From Pseudomonadota bacterium (lineage in GTDB: Bacteria > Desulfobacterota > Desulfobacteria > Desulfobacterales > RPRI01), in the NCBI GenBank assembly GCA_018817425.1, contig JAHITX010000020.1, positions 1 to 64,000 of the forward strand: a stretch of 64,000 nt of DNA, written 5' to 3'. The notes under the pieces are model-generated. The model saw only the letters and a list, made by a program, of their open reading frames with translations. It did not search any database and had not been told where the DNA came from. This document shows positions 45,416 to 52,991 of this stretch, one piece after another. Every line of letters begins with the position of its first letter. The first letter of the stretch is position 1. Both the position numbers and the translations under genes were made by a program.

Positions 45416-45702
45416 AGAACAACAGTAATCCATTTACCGGGAAAGAAGAGGGACATAATCCATAGGTTACTGACATCTTCTCGTTCGATTATTTTTACCC
45501 TATATGATTTTTATTATTGGTGTCGTGTAATCGGATTTTGCTATATCCGGCAATTCCTGTTTTTCTTTATCGCTTATCATGAAATGTATTTCCTTTTCAG
45601 TTCCGTAAACAAAGAGCTTAATCCGAACAGTAAGAAGTACTTTTCAACAGTATCCCAGTTCAGCGATCTTTCTTTATTTACTCCCTTGGCAAGTTGCTTA
45701 TT

Positions 45703-46284
45703 CTATCCGTTTAATTTTTTCAGCAAAAAAGCCATATTCCGGCCAAGCACTTTCATGGTTCCGAGACCCCGCTCATCTTTCTCAACATCTCCTTTATCAT
45801 TACCCAGGGCCATGTTGAAATAGTTTGCTCCCACAATAAACATTTCAAGGCATAAGAAGAAAGAATCCATCATCATTAATGCCTGGGTCGTTCCACTTAC
45901 AGTGCCTACGCTAACACTAGCACCAACTTTATGCCTTAACAATCCGGGATTTGCATATGCTACCAGTCCAGCTCTGTCAATAAACGCCTTCATTTCTGTT
46001 GTAACATTGCTAAAATAGGTAGGAGAACCCAATATTATTCCATCAGCTTTGATCATCTTTTCAATGCATTCGTTAATGAAATCATCTATTGACAAACATT
46101 TGTACTCATTCTCTTTCTGTTCAAAACACTTGTAACAAGCTATGCATCCTTTGATATCCTTTCCGGCCAGATTGACTACCTCTGTTTCGATTCCTTCTTT
46201 TTCCAGCTCCTCGAATACTGTTTTTATCAATATTGATGTATTACCGTTTTTTCTGGGACTGCCGTTAAATGCAACAACCTTCAT
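45703..46284 (-). CDS. NADPH-dependent FMN reductase-like flavoprotein
   Basis: 193 residues from the ATG at 46284, which follows a perfect GGAGG; the frame extends further upstream toward element R7. MKVVAFNGSPRKNGNTSIL is the phosphate-binding loop of the iron-sulfur flavoprotein/NADPH-FMN reductase family. KCFEQKENEYKCL near 60 has the Cys pair seen in several members (CIACYKC), and GIILGSPTYFSNVTTEMKAF near 90 is the second flavin loop. The CxxCxxC-like cysteines could hold an Fe-S cluster in an ISF-type protein, an inference. No partner genes adjacent. Confidence 0.83.
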   Translation of the reverse strand: MKVVAFNGSPRKNGNTSILIKTVFEELEKEGIETEVVNLAGKDIKGCIACYKCFEQKENEYKCLSIDDFINECIEKMIKADGIILGSPTYFSNVTTEMKAFIDRAGLVAYANPGLLRHKVGASVSVGTVSGTTQALMMMDSFFLCLEMFIVGANYFNMALGNDKGDVEKDERGLGTMKVLGRNMAFLLKKLNG

Positions 46285-46307
46285 TTTAACCTCCATTTTT
46301 GATTGAC

Positions 46308-46449
46308 GAGCCACTTTCAAAACGTTTCAGTTTGGTCAAGGTCAAGGCGGGTTAAAATTTTAACCGCAGGAATACATGTAGTATTTCGAGGATTAAAATT
46401 TTATCCCAACGCAGAGATCGGCCAAAATGGGACGTTTTGAAACTGGCTC
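46308..46449 (-). repeat. 142-bp element, full copy R7
   Basis: Complete 142-bp copy, slightly diverged (GGTCAAGGTCAAGG and TTAAAATTTTAACC inside). Ends GAGCCACTTTCAAAACG and CGTTTTGAAACTGGCTC intact. Flanks TGAC and TCAG do not match. It lies 24 bases upstream of the flavoprotein start. Confidence 0.9.
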
Positions 46450-46574
46450 TCAGGTTTATGTTTAAAAAGCCTACACATGGCGGCATATGAAATGCCGCCC
46501 TACTATTTATATATATAAAAGATAATTTTCAATTTCGGCAATCAGGCTTTATTTACAGATATATTAATAACCGC

Positions 46575-46946
46575 TTACTTTTTAACAGGAATTATTTCAA
46601 GCCAATATCCATCCGGATCTTCAATGAAATATATTCCCATTTCTTGGTTTTCATAACAGATACAGCCCATTGTTTTATGTTTGTCGTAAGCAGCTTTATA
46701 ATCATCGGCAACAAATGCGAGATGCAGATCATTGTCACCATGGTTGTATGCTTCTTCCCGATCGCTTAACCATGTAAGTTCAATCTGGTAGTTGTTTGCT
46801 TCATCAGAAATATACACGAGCTTAAATTTGCCGTCAGGCTGATCGTAAGTGCGCACTTGGCGTAACCCGAGAGCTTCCTGATAAAAAGCCAGACTTTTCT
46901 CAAGATCAAGAACATTAATATTTGTATGTGCTAATTTGAATTTCAT
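46575..46946 (-). CDS. VOC-family protein, lactoylglutathione lyase-like (glyoxalase I)
   Basis: 123 residues forming one vicinal oxygen chelate domain. MKFKLAHTNINVLDLEKSLA carries the first metal-ligand His (residue 7), NNYQIELTWLSDREEAYNHG a Glu ligand, DNDLHLAFVADDY the second His, and FIEDPDGYWLEIIP the final Glu, all as in the metal site of GloA. Metal preference and true substrate (methylglyoxal hemithioacetal or another thiol) cannot be told. Monocistronic between R7 and the next gene. Confidence 0.85.
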   Translation of the reverse strand: MKFKLAHTNINVLDLEKSLAFYQEALGLRQVRTYDQPDGKFKLVYISDEANNYQIELTWLSDREEAYNHGDNDLHLAFVADDYKAAYDKHKTMGCICYENQEMGIYFIEDPDGYWLEIIPVKK

Positions 46947-47052
46947 TTTTAATTCCTCAATCCGGTTAATTAAATACTATTAAAGATCGGGTATTATTGC
47001 GGTAGGTAAAGACAAAATTACAACCTGCCATTTTATACCAAACAATAAATAG

Positions 47053-47835
47053 TTAAGATCTTGGCCTTTTAGCTCCTTTGTTGGCTCCTCTGTTAGCTCG
47101 ATCATTCTTCGAATCTTTCTTGTTTGGCAGGCGCGGTTCTCCACCACCAGGGGGCAGAAGCTTCTTGTCCTCCGAAGCAACCCATACAAAACGCGACTGT
47201 GCTTTACTTCCTTTATAGGCCGGAACCCTGAAACGGCTCACATGAAATCCGCACCACATCAAGAGCCGCTCGAATTTCTTATTCGGCTCGGCCGACCACA
47301 CAGACAAGCACCCCTGTTCGCTCAAAGCATGACGGCAGGCCATGATTCCTTCATTGCTGTATAAACGGCGATTACGCGAATCAGTTATTGCACTGGGGCC
47401 ATTATCTATATCTATCAGAATCGCATCGAATCTGCTTTTAGAACTTGAGATAAGCTCAACAATATCTCCTGTCTCAATAGTAACCCGTTCGTCCTTCAGC
47501 GGATGGTCGTTTAGTTTTCCGAAATACTCACGATTCCATTCTACTACAGCGCCCAACAATTCACCCACCAATACATTGGCGTTGGGACTAAGCATATCAA
47601 GAGCCTGGCGCAAAGTATAGCCCATACCCAGGCCGCCGATTAGTATTCTGGGAGCCTTTTGACCAACCAGATGCGCACAACCCAGTCGCGCCAGCTCCAG
47701 TTCCGACTCATTTTGGCGGCTGTGCATCAAATCATGTCCATTGATATGGATAGAGAAATCCGGACCATGCTGATAAAGCACCATCTCGCCTCCGTCCGGG
47801 GTTCTGGTTGTATCTATTTTTACTCTTGGGTTCAT
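47053..47835 (-). CDS. Spermidine synthase-like SAM-dependent methyltransferase-fold protein
   Basis: 260 residues. A short N-terminal beta region (EMVLYQHGPDFSIHINGHDL) precedes the Rossmann core with RILIGGLGMGYTLRQAL near residue 62, VGELLGAVVEWNREYFG near 88, IETGDIVELI and a DAILIDIDNGP motif near 138. This fits the spermine/spermidine synthase superfamily, though the aminopropyl-transfer Asp residues are not clearly present, so a generic SAM-binding enzyme is as likely. The last 35 residues are Lys/Arg/Asn-rich and probably disordered. Confidence 0.72.
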   Translation of the reverse strand: MNPRVKIDTTRTPDGGEMVLYQHGPDFSIHINGHDLMHSRQNESELELARLGCAHLVGQKAPRILIGGLGMGYTLRQALDMLSPNANVLVGELLGAVVEWNREYFGKLNDHPLKDERVTIETGDIVELISSSKSRFDAILIDIDNGPSAITDSRNRRLYSNEGIMACRHALSEQGCLSVWSAEPNKKFERLLMWCGFHVSRFRVPAYKGSKAQSRFVWVASEDKKLLPPGGGEPRLPNKKDSKNDRANRGANKGAKRPRS

Positions 47836-48002
47836 ATTGAAATCCTATTTTTATATACAGTAATGAGAAGAAACATCAAATAATTAGCGTAATAGCAAAG
47901 AGAAAAACGATTTAGAATTCACACGCATCTATTCTTGTTCTGATAGCAAATAGTTAAGATCCGACCTTGTCGGCCTCTATACCCTATTGGCTTCTATTTG
48001 CT

Positions 48003-48380
48003 TTATTCTGTTTCCAGTTTTTTTATCATTTTCCGGATTGTTTCGTGTAGTCTTGGTATTTTTTCCTTACAGGTGTAATAGACTGCTTCGGCATTTACAT
48101 CGGCATAGTGATGAGTGAGAATATCTCTCATTCCTTTTGCTTTTTTCCAGTCAACTTCGGGATGTTGAGGCAGGAGAACTCCGCCTGTGATTTTATCCAG
48201 ATTCTTCAAAGATTCACCTATGACAATCATCATCATACAGATAGCATCCAATTTATCAACTCCTGTGAGACTATCCGTGAAGTCTGACACCTTGTGAATA
48301 GGCTGAAAGCGGAAAATGATTTTTTCGGCAGCTTTTTCTATCTGGCTCAAAACTTCTTTAGTAAGTTCCTTGTCATACAT
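48003..48380 (-). CDS. hepT: HepT-like toxin (HEPN/DUF86 ribonuclease)
   Basis: 125 residues from the ATG at 48380, which has AAGGA eight bases upstream; earlier candidates overlap more of the partner gene. The helical HEPN fold ends with RDILTHHY near residue 90, the R-x4-H-x-Y active site of HepT RNases. AICMMMIVIGESLKNLDKIT is the usual first helix pair. HepT is neutralised by tri-AMPylation of its Tyr by MntA. Both genes overlap, partner first, and both look intact, so this pair may be functional. Confidence 0.85.
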   Translation of the reverse strand: MYDKELTKEVLSQIEKAAEKIIFRFQPIHKVSDFTDSLTGVDKLDAICMMMIVIGESLKNLDKITGGVLLPQHPEVDWKKAKGMRDILTHHYADVNAEAVYYTCKEKIPRLHETIRKMIKKLETE

Positions 48381-48663
48381 ATAAAGCATCCTTATCAATC
48401 TTTGACTTTAAGAATTGATTCATATTTTCTCTGTAAGTTATGATGTCCACCGACCGGTTAAGCCTTTCCTCAAGGTCACTTTTAATACCGGCGAGTAAGA
48501 AAAGATCTGGCTTTGAAATGCGAACTACTACATCCACATCGCTGTCTTCACCGGCTTCATCGCGCGAAACAGAGCCAAAAACACCGATCCCCTGAATGCC
48601 GTATTGCTTGGCAAATTCTTTTTTGTAGTTGCGTAAAATTTCGATAATTTCCTTTTTATGCAT
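48373..48663 (-). CDS. mntA: MntA-like nucleotidyltransferase antitoxin
   Basis: 96 residues from the ATG at 48663, preceded by AGGGGAA. Minimal nucleotidyltransferase with the GSx10DxD signature (GVFGSVSRDEAGEDSDVDVV) near residues 31-50. In HepT-MntA systems this protein transfers AMP onto the toxin. Stop overlaps the hepT start by eight bases. The first gene of the pair in transcription order, as usual. Confidence 0.85.
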   Translation of the reverse strand: MHKKEIIEILRNYKKEFAKQYGIQGIGVFGSVSRDEAGEDSDVDVVVRISKPDLFLLAGIKSDLEERLNRSVDIITYRENMNQFLKSKIDKDALYV

Positions 48664-48810
48664 CAGTTTCCCCTGTAGCATTCCAACTCCATATAGTTGA
48701 AATACTTTGCTCTGCCTGATAAACAATTATAAATTTAACTTTATGATATAATTTGTTTATATTTTATACCAGAAGCCTTCTTCAGGTACAAGCAATATCA
48801 TAAAAAAATC

Positions 48811-48886
48811 AATAACATGTCGATATAACCTTAATTAATCGACACGTTTTGCCTTCATGTCGCTTACATCGACATGTCGTTTTGGT
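48811..48886. repeat. Palindromic 75-bp block, copy A
   Basis: Aligns at identical spacing with 51289-51364: AATAAC at the start, GACACGTTTT about 29 bases on, and GACATGT exactly 60 bases after the first base. Here the core is a perfect 10-bp palindrome CGACATGTCG (48870-48879). Possibly an operator or transcript-end structure for the Fic loci. Confidence 0.6.
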
Positions 48887-49031
48887 TGGGGATGGTTTCT
48901 CCAAGTCCTTTTAATTCCGCCAATGACCTGCCGACAGAAATTGCCTTCTTGAGAGTTGCTTTGGTTTCAATCTCAGCTTGTGGTGGTAGAAGAGGAAGGT
49001 CGTTATAAGGTTTTTCTGGATTAAAACTCAT
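48864..49031 (-). pseudogene. Fic gene relic, copy A (N-terminal 48 codons fused to the 3' flank)
   Basis: MSFNPEKPYNDLPLLPPQAE and on to AELKGLGETIPNQ is the start of a Fic-family protein, matching the gene at 51427-52119. After about codon 48 it runs directly into the palindromic sequence that in the other locus lies downstream of the Fic gene, and stops. The whole catalytic part is missing, so this is a deleted copy. About 130 bases upstream (49032-49165) also match the region upstream of the other copy. Confidence 0.72.
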
Positions 49032-49195
49032 GAGTTCGGCTCCTGAAAGTCAAATATTTCATATTGCATAAAATCATTCGTGTTATTAATTCCCCAAGGC
49101 TTTTGTTTCGTTGATGCGCAATAAGTTAAAATGTAAAGGACATCCTCAATATAACCCCCTTCCATTACGAAGCTCAATTCGCAAGTAAATTTTTA

Positions 49196-49525
49196 TCAGC
49201 CTGCTGATGCCAAACTTTGTGCACAGGGGTATCCGCTGGCAATAAGGCACTCTCTTGCAACTGCAGAGAAAGGTTCATCAGCCTTAAGCTTGGACCGCAG
49301 CTGTATGGTTTTTTCTTTTATTCTTGCACGACTGTCTGCGGTGGGTGTTTTTTGGTTCCTTGAGTGTAACAAAACAAGTTCATCAATAATACTTCTACAT
49401 TTTTTCCACACTTTTTGTCGTCCTTCTCGTAACTGTACGATGCTATTTAAACCATAGCGTTCGATTGAGATTTTAGCCCGTTCCTTCTCCCAACCCTCAG
49501 GTAATTTTATTGTACCCTCCCTCAT
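49196..49525 (-). CDS. Uncharacterised 110-residue-scale protein behind a YhcG nuclease
   Basis: 109 residues from the ATG at 49525 that overlaps the DUF1016 gene stop (TGATG), so translationally coupled. Composition is charged and mainly helical (KLPEGWEKERAKISIERYGL, VWKKCRSIIDELVLLHSRNQ), ending ECLIASGYPCAQSLASAG. I do not recognise the family; the end looks abrupt and it may be the front of a longer gene. Its coupling suggests a role tied to the nuclease. Confidence 0.5.
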   Translation of the reverse strand: MREGTIKLPEGWEKERAKISIERYGLNSIVQLREGRQKVWKKCRSIIDELVLLHSRNQKTPTADSRARIKEKTIQLRSKLKADEPFSAVARECLIASGYPCAQSLASAG

Positions 49526-50592
49526 CACACCCCATCCTCAGTACTTCTACGCTCATATCCTTCTGGCAACTCAACAGCTTCCAACAGCTTCTCGATCTGT
49601 TTCGGTTCAGGCAGTTTGCCTTTCAGATCGGCCGGAAGGCGTTTTACGATGCGATAGGCGGCCACACCGATGGGTTTGTTGCTTTCTTTAAGAGCGTATT
49701 CCACAATAGTGCGTTTTTTTTCTCGGCAGAGAATCATACCAATGGAGGGGTTTTCATCTGGCATTCGGACGCGGTCATCCAGGGCTGCCAGATAAAACTG
49801 CATCTTGCCAACATGTTCAGGTTTGAATTCGCTGATTTTGAGTTCTATGGCCACGAGACATTTAAGGGTGCGGTGATATAATAGAAGATCGATAAAAAAC
49901 TCTTCACCATCAATCTCCAGCCTGTACTGACTGCCCATGAAGGCAAACATGCCGCCCATTTCGCGCAGAAAGTGTTCGACACGGGCAATAATGGCGCGTT
50001 CAAGCTCCCTCTCGCTGTGTTCTTCTCCAAGCTCCATAAAGTCAAAGGTGTATTCATCGCGAACCGCCAGCTTGGCCTGGTTTCTTATGGGTTCGGGTAG
50101 GTTTTTATCGAAATTGGTCTGGCCTAACAGAGTCTTTTCATAAGTCTGGTCCTGGATGCGAAGAGCCAGGACACTCTTGGTCCAGCCGAATTTACTGACC
50201 ATGCGAATATAGTATTCACGTTCCAAAGGATCTTTACAGCGTTGAAAAATAACAAGATTATGTGACCATCCGATTTGTGCAACCAATGGTTGCACTTTTG
50301 GTAAATCGCGGTATGCCAGATAGAATTCCCGCATGTAGAAAATATTTCGCCGGGAAAAGCCGTTCATACCGGGAAATTCCTTTTGTAGGTCGAAAGCCAG
50401 ACGCTCCACTACGGACTTTCCCCAGCTTATCTCCTGTTGGCGATGAATAATGATACGGCCAATATCCCAATAAAGGGTGATAAGTTCCCTATTGACGACC
50501 TTGAGTGCTTCATATTGGGCCGTTCGCACCCTGGTTTTGATTTCGTCCAGAGTTTTGGAATAATTTACGGGTAAAGAATCTTTCTTTGCCAT
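49525..50592 (-). CDS. YhcG/DUF1016 family PD-(D/E)XK nuclease, copy 1
   Basis: 355 residues. The N-terminal DUF1016 helical domain (NRELITLYWDIGRIIIHRQQ, GFSRRNIFYMREFYLAY near 80, IGWSHNLVIF near 108) is followed by a C-terminal PD-(D/E)XK nuclease with FFIDLLLYHRTLKCLVAIEL and K near 240-262, where the Asp, Glu and Lys form the active site, then KMQFYLAALDDRV and NPSIGMILCREK. Family members occur in type I restriction loci and mobile islands with a nucleic-acid role; exact function is not established. It follows a 29-codon Fic leader relic by two bases. Confidence 0.88.
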   Translation of the reverse strand: MAKKDSLPVNYSKTLDEIKTRVRTAQYEALKVVNRELITLYWDIGRIIIHRQQEISWGKSVVERLAFDLQKEFPGMNGFSRRNIFYMREFYLAYRDLPKVQPLVAQIGWSHNLVIFQRCKDPLEREYYIRMVSKFGWTKSVLALRIQDQTYEKTLLGQTNFDKNLPEPIRNQAKLAVRDEYTFDFMELGEEHSERELERAIIARVEHFLREMGGMFAFMGSQYRLEIDGEEFFIDLLLYHRTLKCLVAIELKISEFKPEHVGKMQFYLAALDDRVRMPDENPSIGMILCREKKRTIVEYALKESNKPIGVAAYRIVKRLPADLKGKLPEPKQIEKLLEAVELPEGYERRSTEDGV

Positions 50593-50594
50593 AA

Positions 50595-50684
50595 TCAGTT
50601 TGTTTCTCCCAATAGCTTTACCAACTCCGCCTTTGGCGGCAAAAGAGGAAGATCGTTATAAGGTTTTTCCGGATTAAAACTCAT
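50595..50684 (-). pseudogene. Fic gene relic, copy B (29-codon leader ORF before a nuclease gene)
   Basis: MSFNPEKPYNDLPLLPPKAE followed by LVKLLGETN and a stop: the first 20 codons match the Fic N-terminus, the rest looks like a jump to codons near 43-48 of copy A. The stop is two bases before the nuclease ATG, and its ending GGGAGAAAC gives that gene its ribosome site. About 50 bases of matching upstream sequence (50685-50735) are also present. Confidence 0.68.
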
Positions 50685-50738
50685 AAGCACGGCTCCTGAA
50701 AGTCAAATATTTCACATTACATAAAATCATCGGCGTTA

Positions 50739-51146
50739 TTACTTCTTAATTGAATTGTAATCTGGTTTATATAATATGTTATCTTTTTTAAATTTTATTT
50801 TTGAGCCTTTTTGCAAAATGAATACCGGAGGCAAGGATGTAACCACCTCCCCTATAAAAACATTATTTTCTTTCATAATTATTTTTAAATCAAGGTAACC
50901 ACTTTCATATTTAACTTCATTATCAATTGGTTCAGATATTGCAAAAAATGCTCTCGTACTATAAATATTGCCTACTACAATTTCAAAGTTTCGATTGAAA
51001 CTTGACAGTTTCGGTATTAATTTCAACAACTCTTTTGGGTAGTAATTCTTTGCCTTAGCTTTGCTTAAATCAAAGATGTGGTATCTGTTTTTTATCAGAT
51101 CTACTTGGAATAAATTTGGTATAGATTTTTTTCGATTGTCTTCCAT
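50739..51146 (-). CDS. Uncharacterised protein in the Fic-YhcG segment
   Basis: 135 residues from the ATG at 51146, eight bases after a modest GGGTGAT; the frame is open upstream to a TTG at 51245 without ribosome site. No signal peptide in this version. The C-terminal half is beta-rich (FEIVVGNIYSTRAFFAISEP, YLDLKIIMKENNVFIGEVVT). I do not recognise the family. It lies on the same strand between the Fic gene and relic B and has lower GC than the nuclease after it, suggesting separate acquisition. Confidence 0.5.
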   Translation of the reverse strand: MEDNRKKSIPNLFQVDLIKNRYHIFDLSKAKAKNYYPKELLKLIPKLSSFNRNFEIVVGNIYSTRAFFAISEPIDNEVKYESGYLDLKIIMKENNVFIGEVVTSLPPVFILQKGSKIKFKKDNILYKPDYNSIKK

Positions 51147-51288
51147 TATAATATCACCCACGATTAATACTGATAAGTAAAGCCAATACTTCCGAATATG
51201 TTTGCGTTGGATCAATGAAGTATTGGTAAAAATCCATAGTTTCAAGTTAACAAGTTAAGAGCGTTCCGCTCTCCCGACATTATATACA

Positions 51289-51364
51289 AATAACGTGTAC
51301 ATAAAATTAAATAATTTGGACACGTTTTATTGTCATATCCACAACATGGACATGTTATTTTGAG
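51289..51364. repeat. Palindromic 75-bp block, copy C, downstream of the Fic gene
   Basis: Counterpart of 48811-48886. It contains GGACACGTTTT and AACATG-GA-CATGTT (51344-51357), at the same spacing as in the other copy. It lies about 60 bases beyond the Fic stop, between that gene and the next. Confidence 0.6.
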
Positions 51365-51409
51365 AGAATCTTAAATATGCACTGCACTAGTGCACATTTT
51401 TCTAATATG

Positions 51410-51436
51410 CACTGATTCTACCAATATCAGTGCATA
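51410..51436. repeat. Inverted repeat spanning the Fic stop codon
   Basis: TATGCACTGAT and ATCAGTGCATA form 11-bp arms around a short loop; the Fic stop lies in the second arm. A neighbouring TGCACTAGTGCA palindrome (51379-51393 region) repeats the TGCACT word. Possibly a transcript-end or operator structure. Confidence 0.5.
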
Positions 51437-52119
51437 TCAGAAAAGGTCTTAAACAAATCATACAGTGCGGTATTTATATAAAAAACATCCCGTCCGACCT
51501 TTTCTTTTTTTAAAATATTAATTGATTCAAGTTGGTTAAGATATCTTCCGGCTACATTGCGGGAGGCAATATTCTTTCCCACCAAATGGTCTATTCTCGT
51601 ATATACATTGGTAAAAAGTATTTCCACAAGTTCATGGGAATATACTTTTGGCAGTTTGTTTTGTATAGATTTACGGACATTTTCCATGGGCGTCACAATC
51701 TCTTTACTTAACCCCAAAGTGAAACAGGCTGTTTTTTCGACAGCCGTAAGCATAAAGCATATCCACTCTTCCCAACTATTTTCAGTAGTTACCTTTCTGA
51801 GCAACCTATAATAATCGGCTTTATGCTGAATAATATAACGGCTTAAATACAAAAGAGGTTCTGAAAGCAATCCTTTCATCACCAGATAGAGAACATTTAT
51901 AATTCGTCCGGTTCTTCCGTTCCCGTCATAAAAAGGATGAATTGATTCAAACTGATAATGAATAATGGCTTTGTCGGGCAGAAGTTCGGCATATCCTCTC
52001 AGCTCCGCAAGGAATTGGCTGGCGGCAACCAGCTTTGTTAACACAGCTTTGGTTTCAATCTCCGCCTTTGGCGGCAAATAAGGAAGATCATTATAAGGTT
52101 TTTCCGGATCAAAACTCAT
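51427..52119 (-). CDS. Fic-family AMPylase-like protein with internal deletion
   Basis: 230 residues; relatives with this N-terminus are about 360-380 long. Residues 1-50 (MSFDPEKPYNDLPYLPPKAE, AELRGYAELLPDKA) are the family start. Residue 52 onward is already the helix before the active site, IIHYQFESIHPF with YDGNGRTGR at about 60-72, the complete HxFx(D/E)GNGRxxR motif. The missing middle normally includes the inhibitory helix with its S/T-xxx-E-(G/N) signature. The Fic core end (YYRLLRKVTTENSWEEWICF) and a C-terminal winged helix (NIASRNVAGRYLNQLESINI) remain. It may be an unleashed or a misfolded enzyme. Confidence 0.8.
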   Translation of the reverse strand: MSFDPEKPYNDLPYLPPKAEIETKAVLTKLVAASQFLAELRGYAELLPDKAIIHYQFESIHPFYDGNGRTGRIINVLYLVMKGLLSEPLLYLSRYIIQHKADYYRLLRKVTTENSWEEWICFMLTAVEKTACFTLGLSKEIVTPMENVRKSIQNKLPKVYSHELVEILFTNVYTRIDHLVGKNIASRNVAGRYLNQLESINILKKEKVGRDVFYINTALYDLFKTFSDMH

Positions 52120-52253
52120 AAGCCCAGCTCCTGAATATCAAATATTTCATTTTGCATAAAAGCATTGGCGTTCTGACTTCCCTAAGGAGTATGTCTCGTT
52201 GATATGCAATGACTTTAAATGTAAAGGGCATTCCCAATATATACCTTAGTTTT
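52120..52253. repeat. 5' module of the Fic locus, reference copy (also at 49032-49165 and 50685-50735)
   Basis: The sequence AAATATTTCATTTTGCATAA and the following TTGGCGTT, CGTTGATATGCAAT and TTTAAATGTAAAGG words recur, with substitutions, upstream of relic A and in part upstream of relic B. Together with the first codons this makes a module present three times in direct orientation within 3.2 kb. Confidence 0.65.
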
Positions 52254-52913
52254 TTATATTCCATTTGTTTCTGCGAAAGAATAATATCCTTTTGTATTAA
52301 AGATAATATGGTCTAAAAGGTTCAAACCTAAAATAGTAGCGGCATCTTTCAGTCTCTTTGTAATCTGTATATCTTCAGAACTTGGCATTAATTCTCCATT
52401 CGGGTGATTATGTGCCACTATAACAGCGGAAGCCCGTTCTGCTATCACATCAGCAAATACTTCTCTGGGATGAACATGTGTTTTATTTACAAGACCGATA
52501 CTTACAACCCTTACATTCATAACTTCATTTGCACCGTTTATAGAAACACAAATAAAATGCTCCTGTTTCCTGTCTCCGTAATGCCGGATGAGCGGAAGAA
52601 TGTCTGCGGGAAATTTTATTTTCAATCCTTCCGGTTTTATTCGTCTGCGGACAAATTCGAATGCCGCAGAAATGGCAGTTGCTTTGGCTTCACCAATGCC
52701 GTCAATTTCAATGATATCTTTTGCCTGAAACTCCAGACCTTTTTCATCAATGATTTTTACGATCTTTTTCGATAGCGAAAGTACATCATCTTTTTGGGTG
52801 CCTTTGCCAAGGATAATTGCAAGCAGTTCCTGGTCAGAAAGAAACCCGGCTCCTTTTTCAAGGAGCTTTTCGCGGGGGCGTTCGTTTTGGGGAAGATCTT
52901 TTATTTTTTTCAT
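52254..52913 (-). CDS. radC: RadC-like JAB-domain protein, island copy
   Basis: 219 residues, different from the housekeeping copy at 22261-23013. The N-terminus RPREKLLEKGAGFLSDQELL is the classic RadC start, ELLAIILGKGTQKDDVLSLS follows, then a helix-hairpin-helix (IIEIDGIGEAKATAISAAFE) and the JAMM domain with HVHPREVFADVI and HNHPNGELMPSSEDIQIT near residue 172. Such RadC genes are common passengers of mobile and defence islands. It lies between hsdS and the Fic gene on the same strand. The biochemical role is unproven. Confidence 0.9.
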   Translation of the reverse strand: MKKIKDLPQNERPREKLLEKGAGFLSDQELLAIILGKGTQKDDVLSLSKKIVKIIDEKGLEFQAKDIIEIDGIGEAKATAISAAFEFVRRRIKPEGLKIKFPADILPLIRHYGDRKQEHFICVSINGANEVMNVRVVSIGLVNKTHVHPREVFADVIAERASAVIVAHNHPNGELMPSSEDIQITKRLKDAATILGLNLLDHIIFNTKGYYSFAETNGI

Positions 52914-52925
52914 GGTTCAGTTCTC

Positions 52926-52982
52926 AGTAAGCAGTGGGCAGTGGGTAGTTTGCAGTGAGCAGTGCGCAGTGGGCAGTTGATG
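52926..52982. repeat. Array of CAGTGGGCAGT-type short repeats between radC and hsdS
   Basis: Degenerate tandem of seven-base units such as GCAGTGG, GCAGTGA and GCAGTGC. Related arrays in the opposite reading occur at 53016-53038, 54500-54560, 54605-54700 and 55855-55890, that is, at every junction of the hsdS and yhcG genes. Confidence 0.8.
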
Positions 52983-52991
52983 GAATAGTAT

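Noticed and set aside
45275-45823. 182-codon plus-strand frame
   Set aside because: Its first part is the shifted frame of the ATPase relic; the rest is antisense to the flavoprotein gene or non-coding.
46980-47189. 69-codon minus-strand frame
   Set aside because: It overlaps the basic tail of the spermidine-synthase-like gene in another frame, with no start signal or family.
48864-52253. The three Fic modules as a possible CRISPR-like or tandem array
   Set aside because: Units are long, unevenly spaced and partly coding; there are no uniform short repeats with unique spacers. No CRISPR array was seen anywhere in the window.
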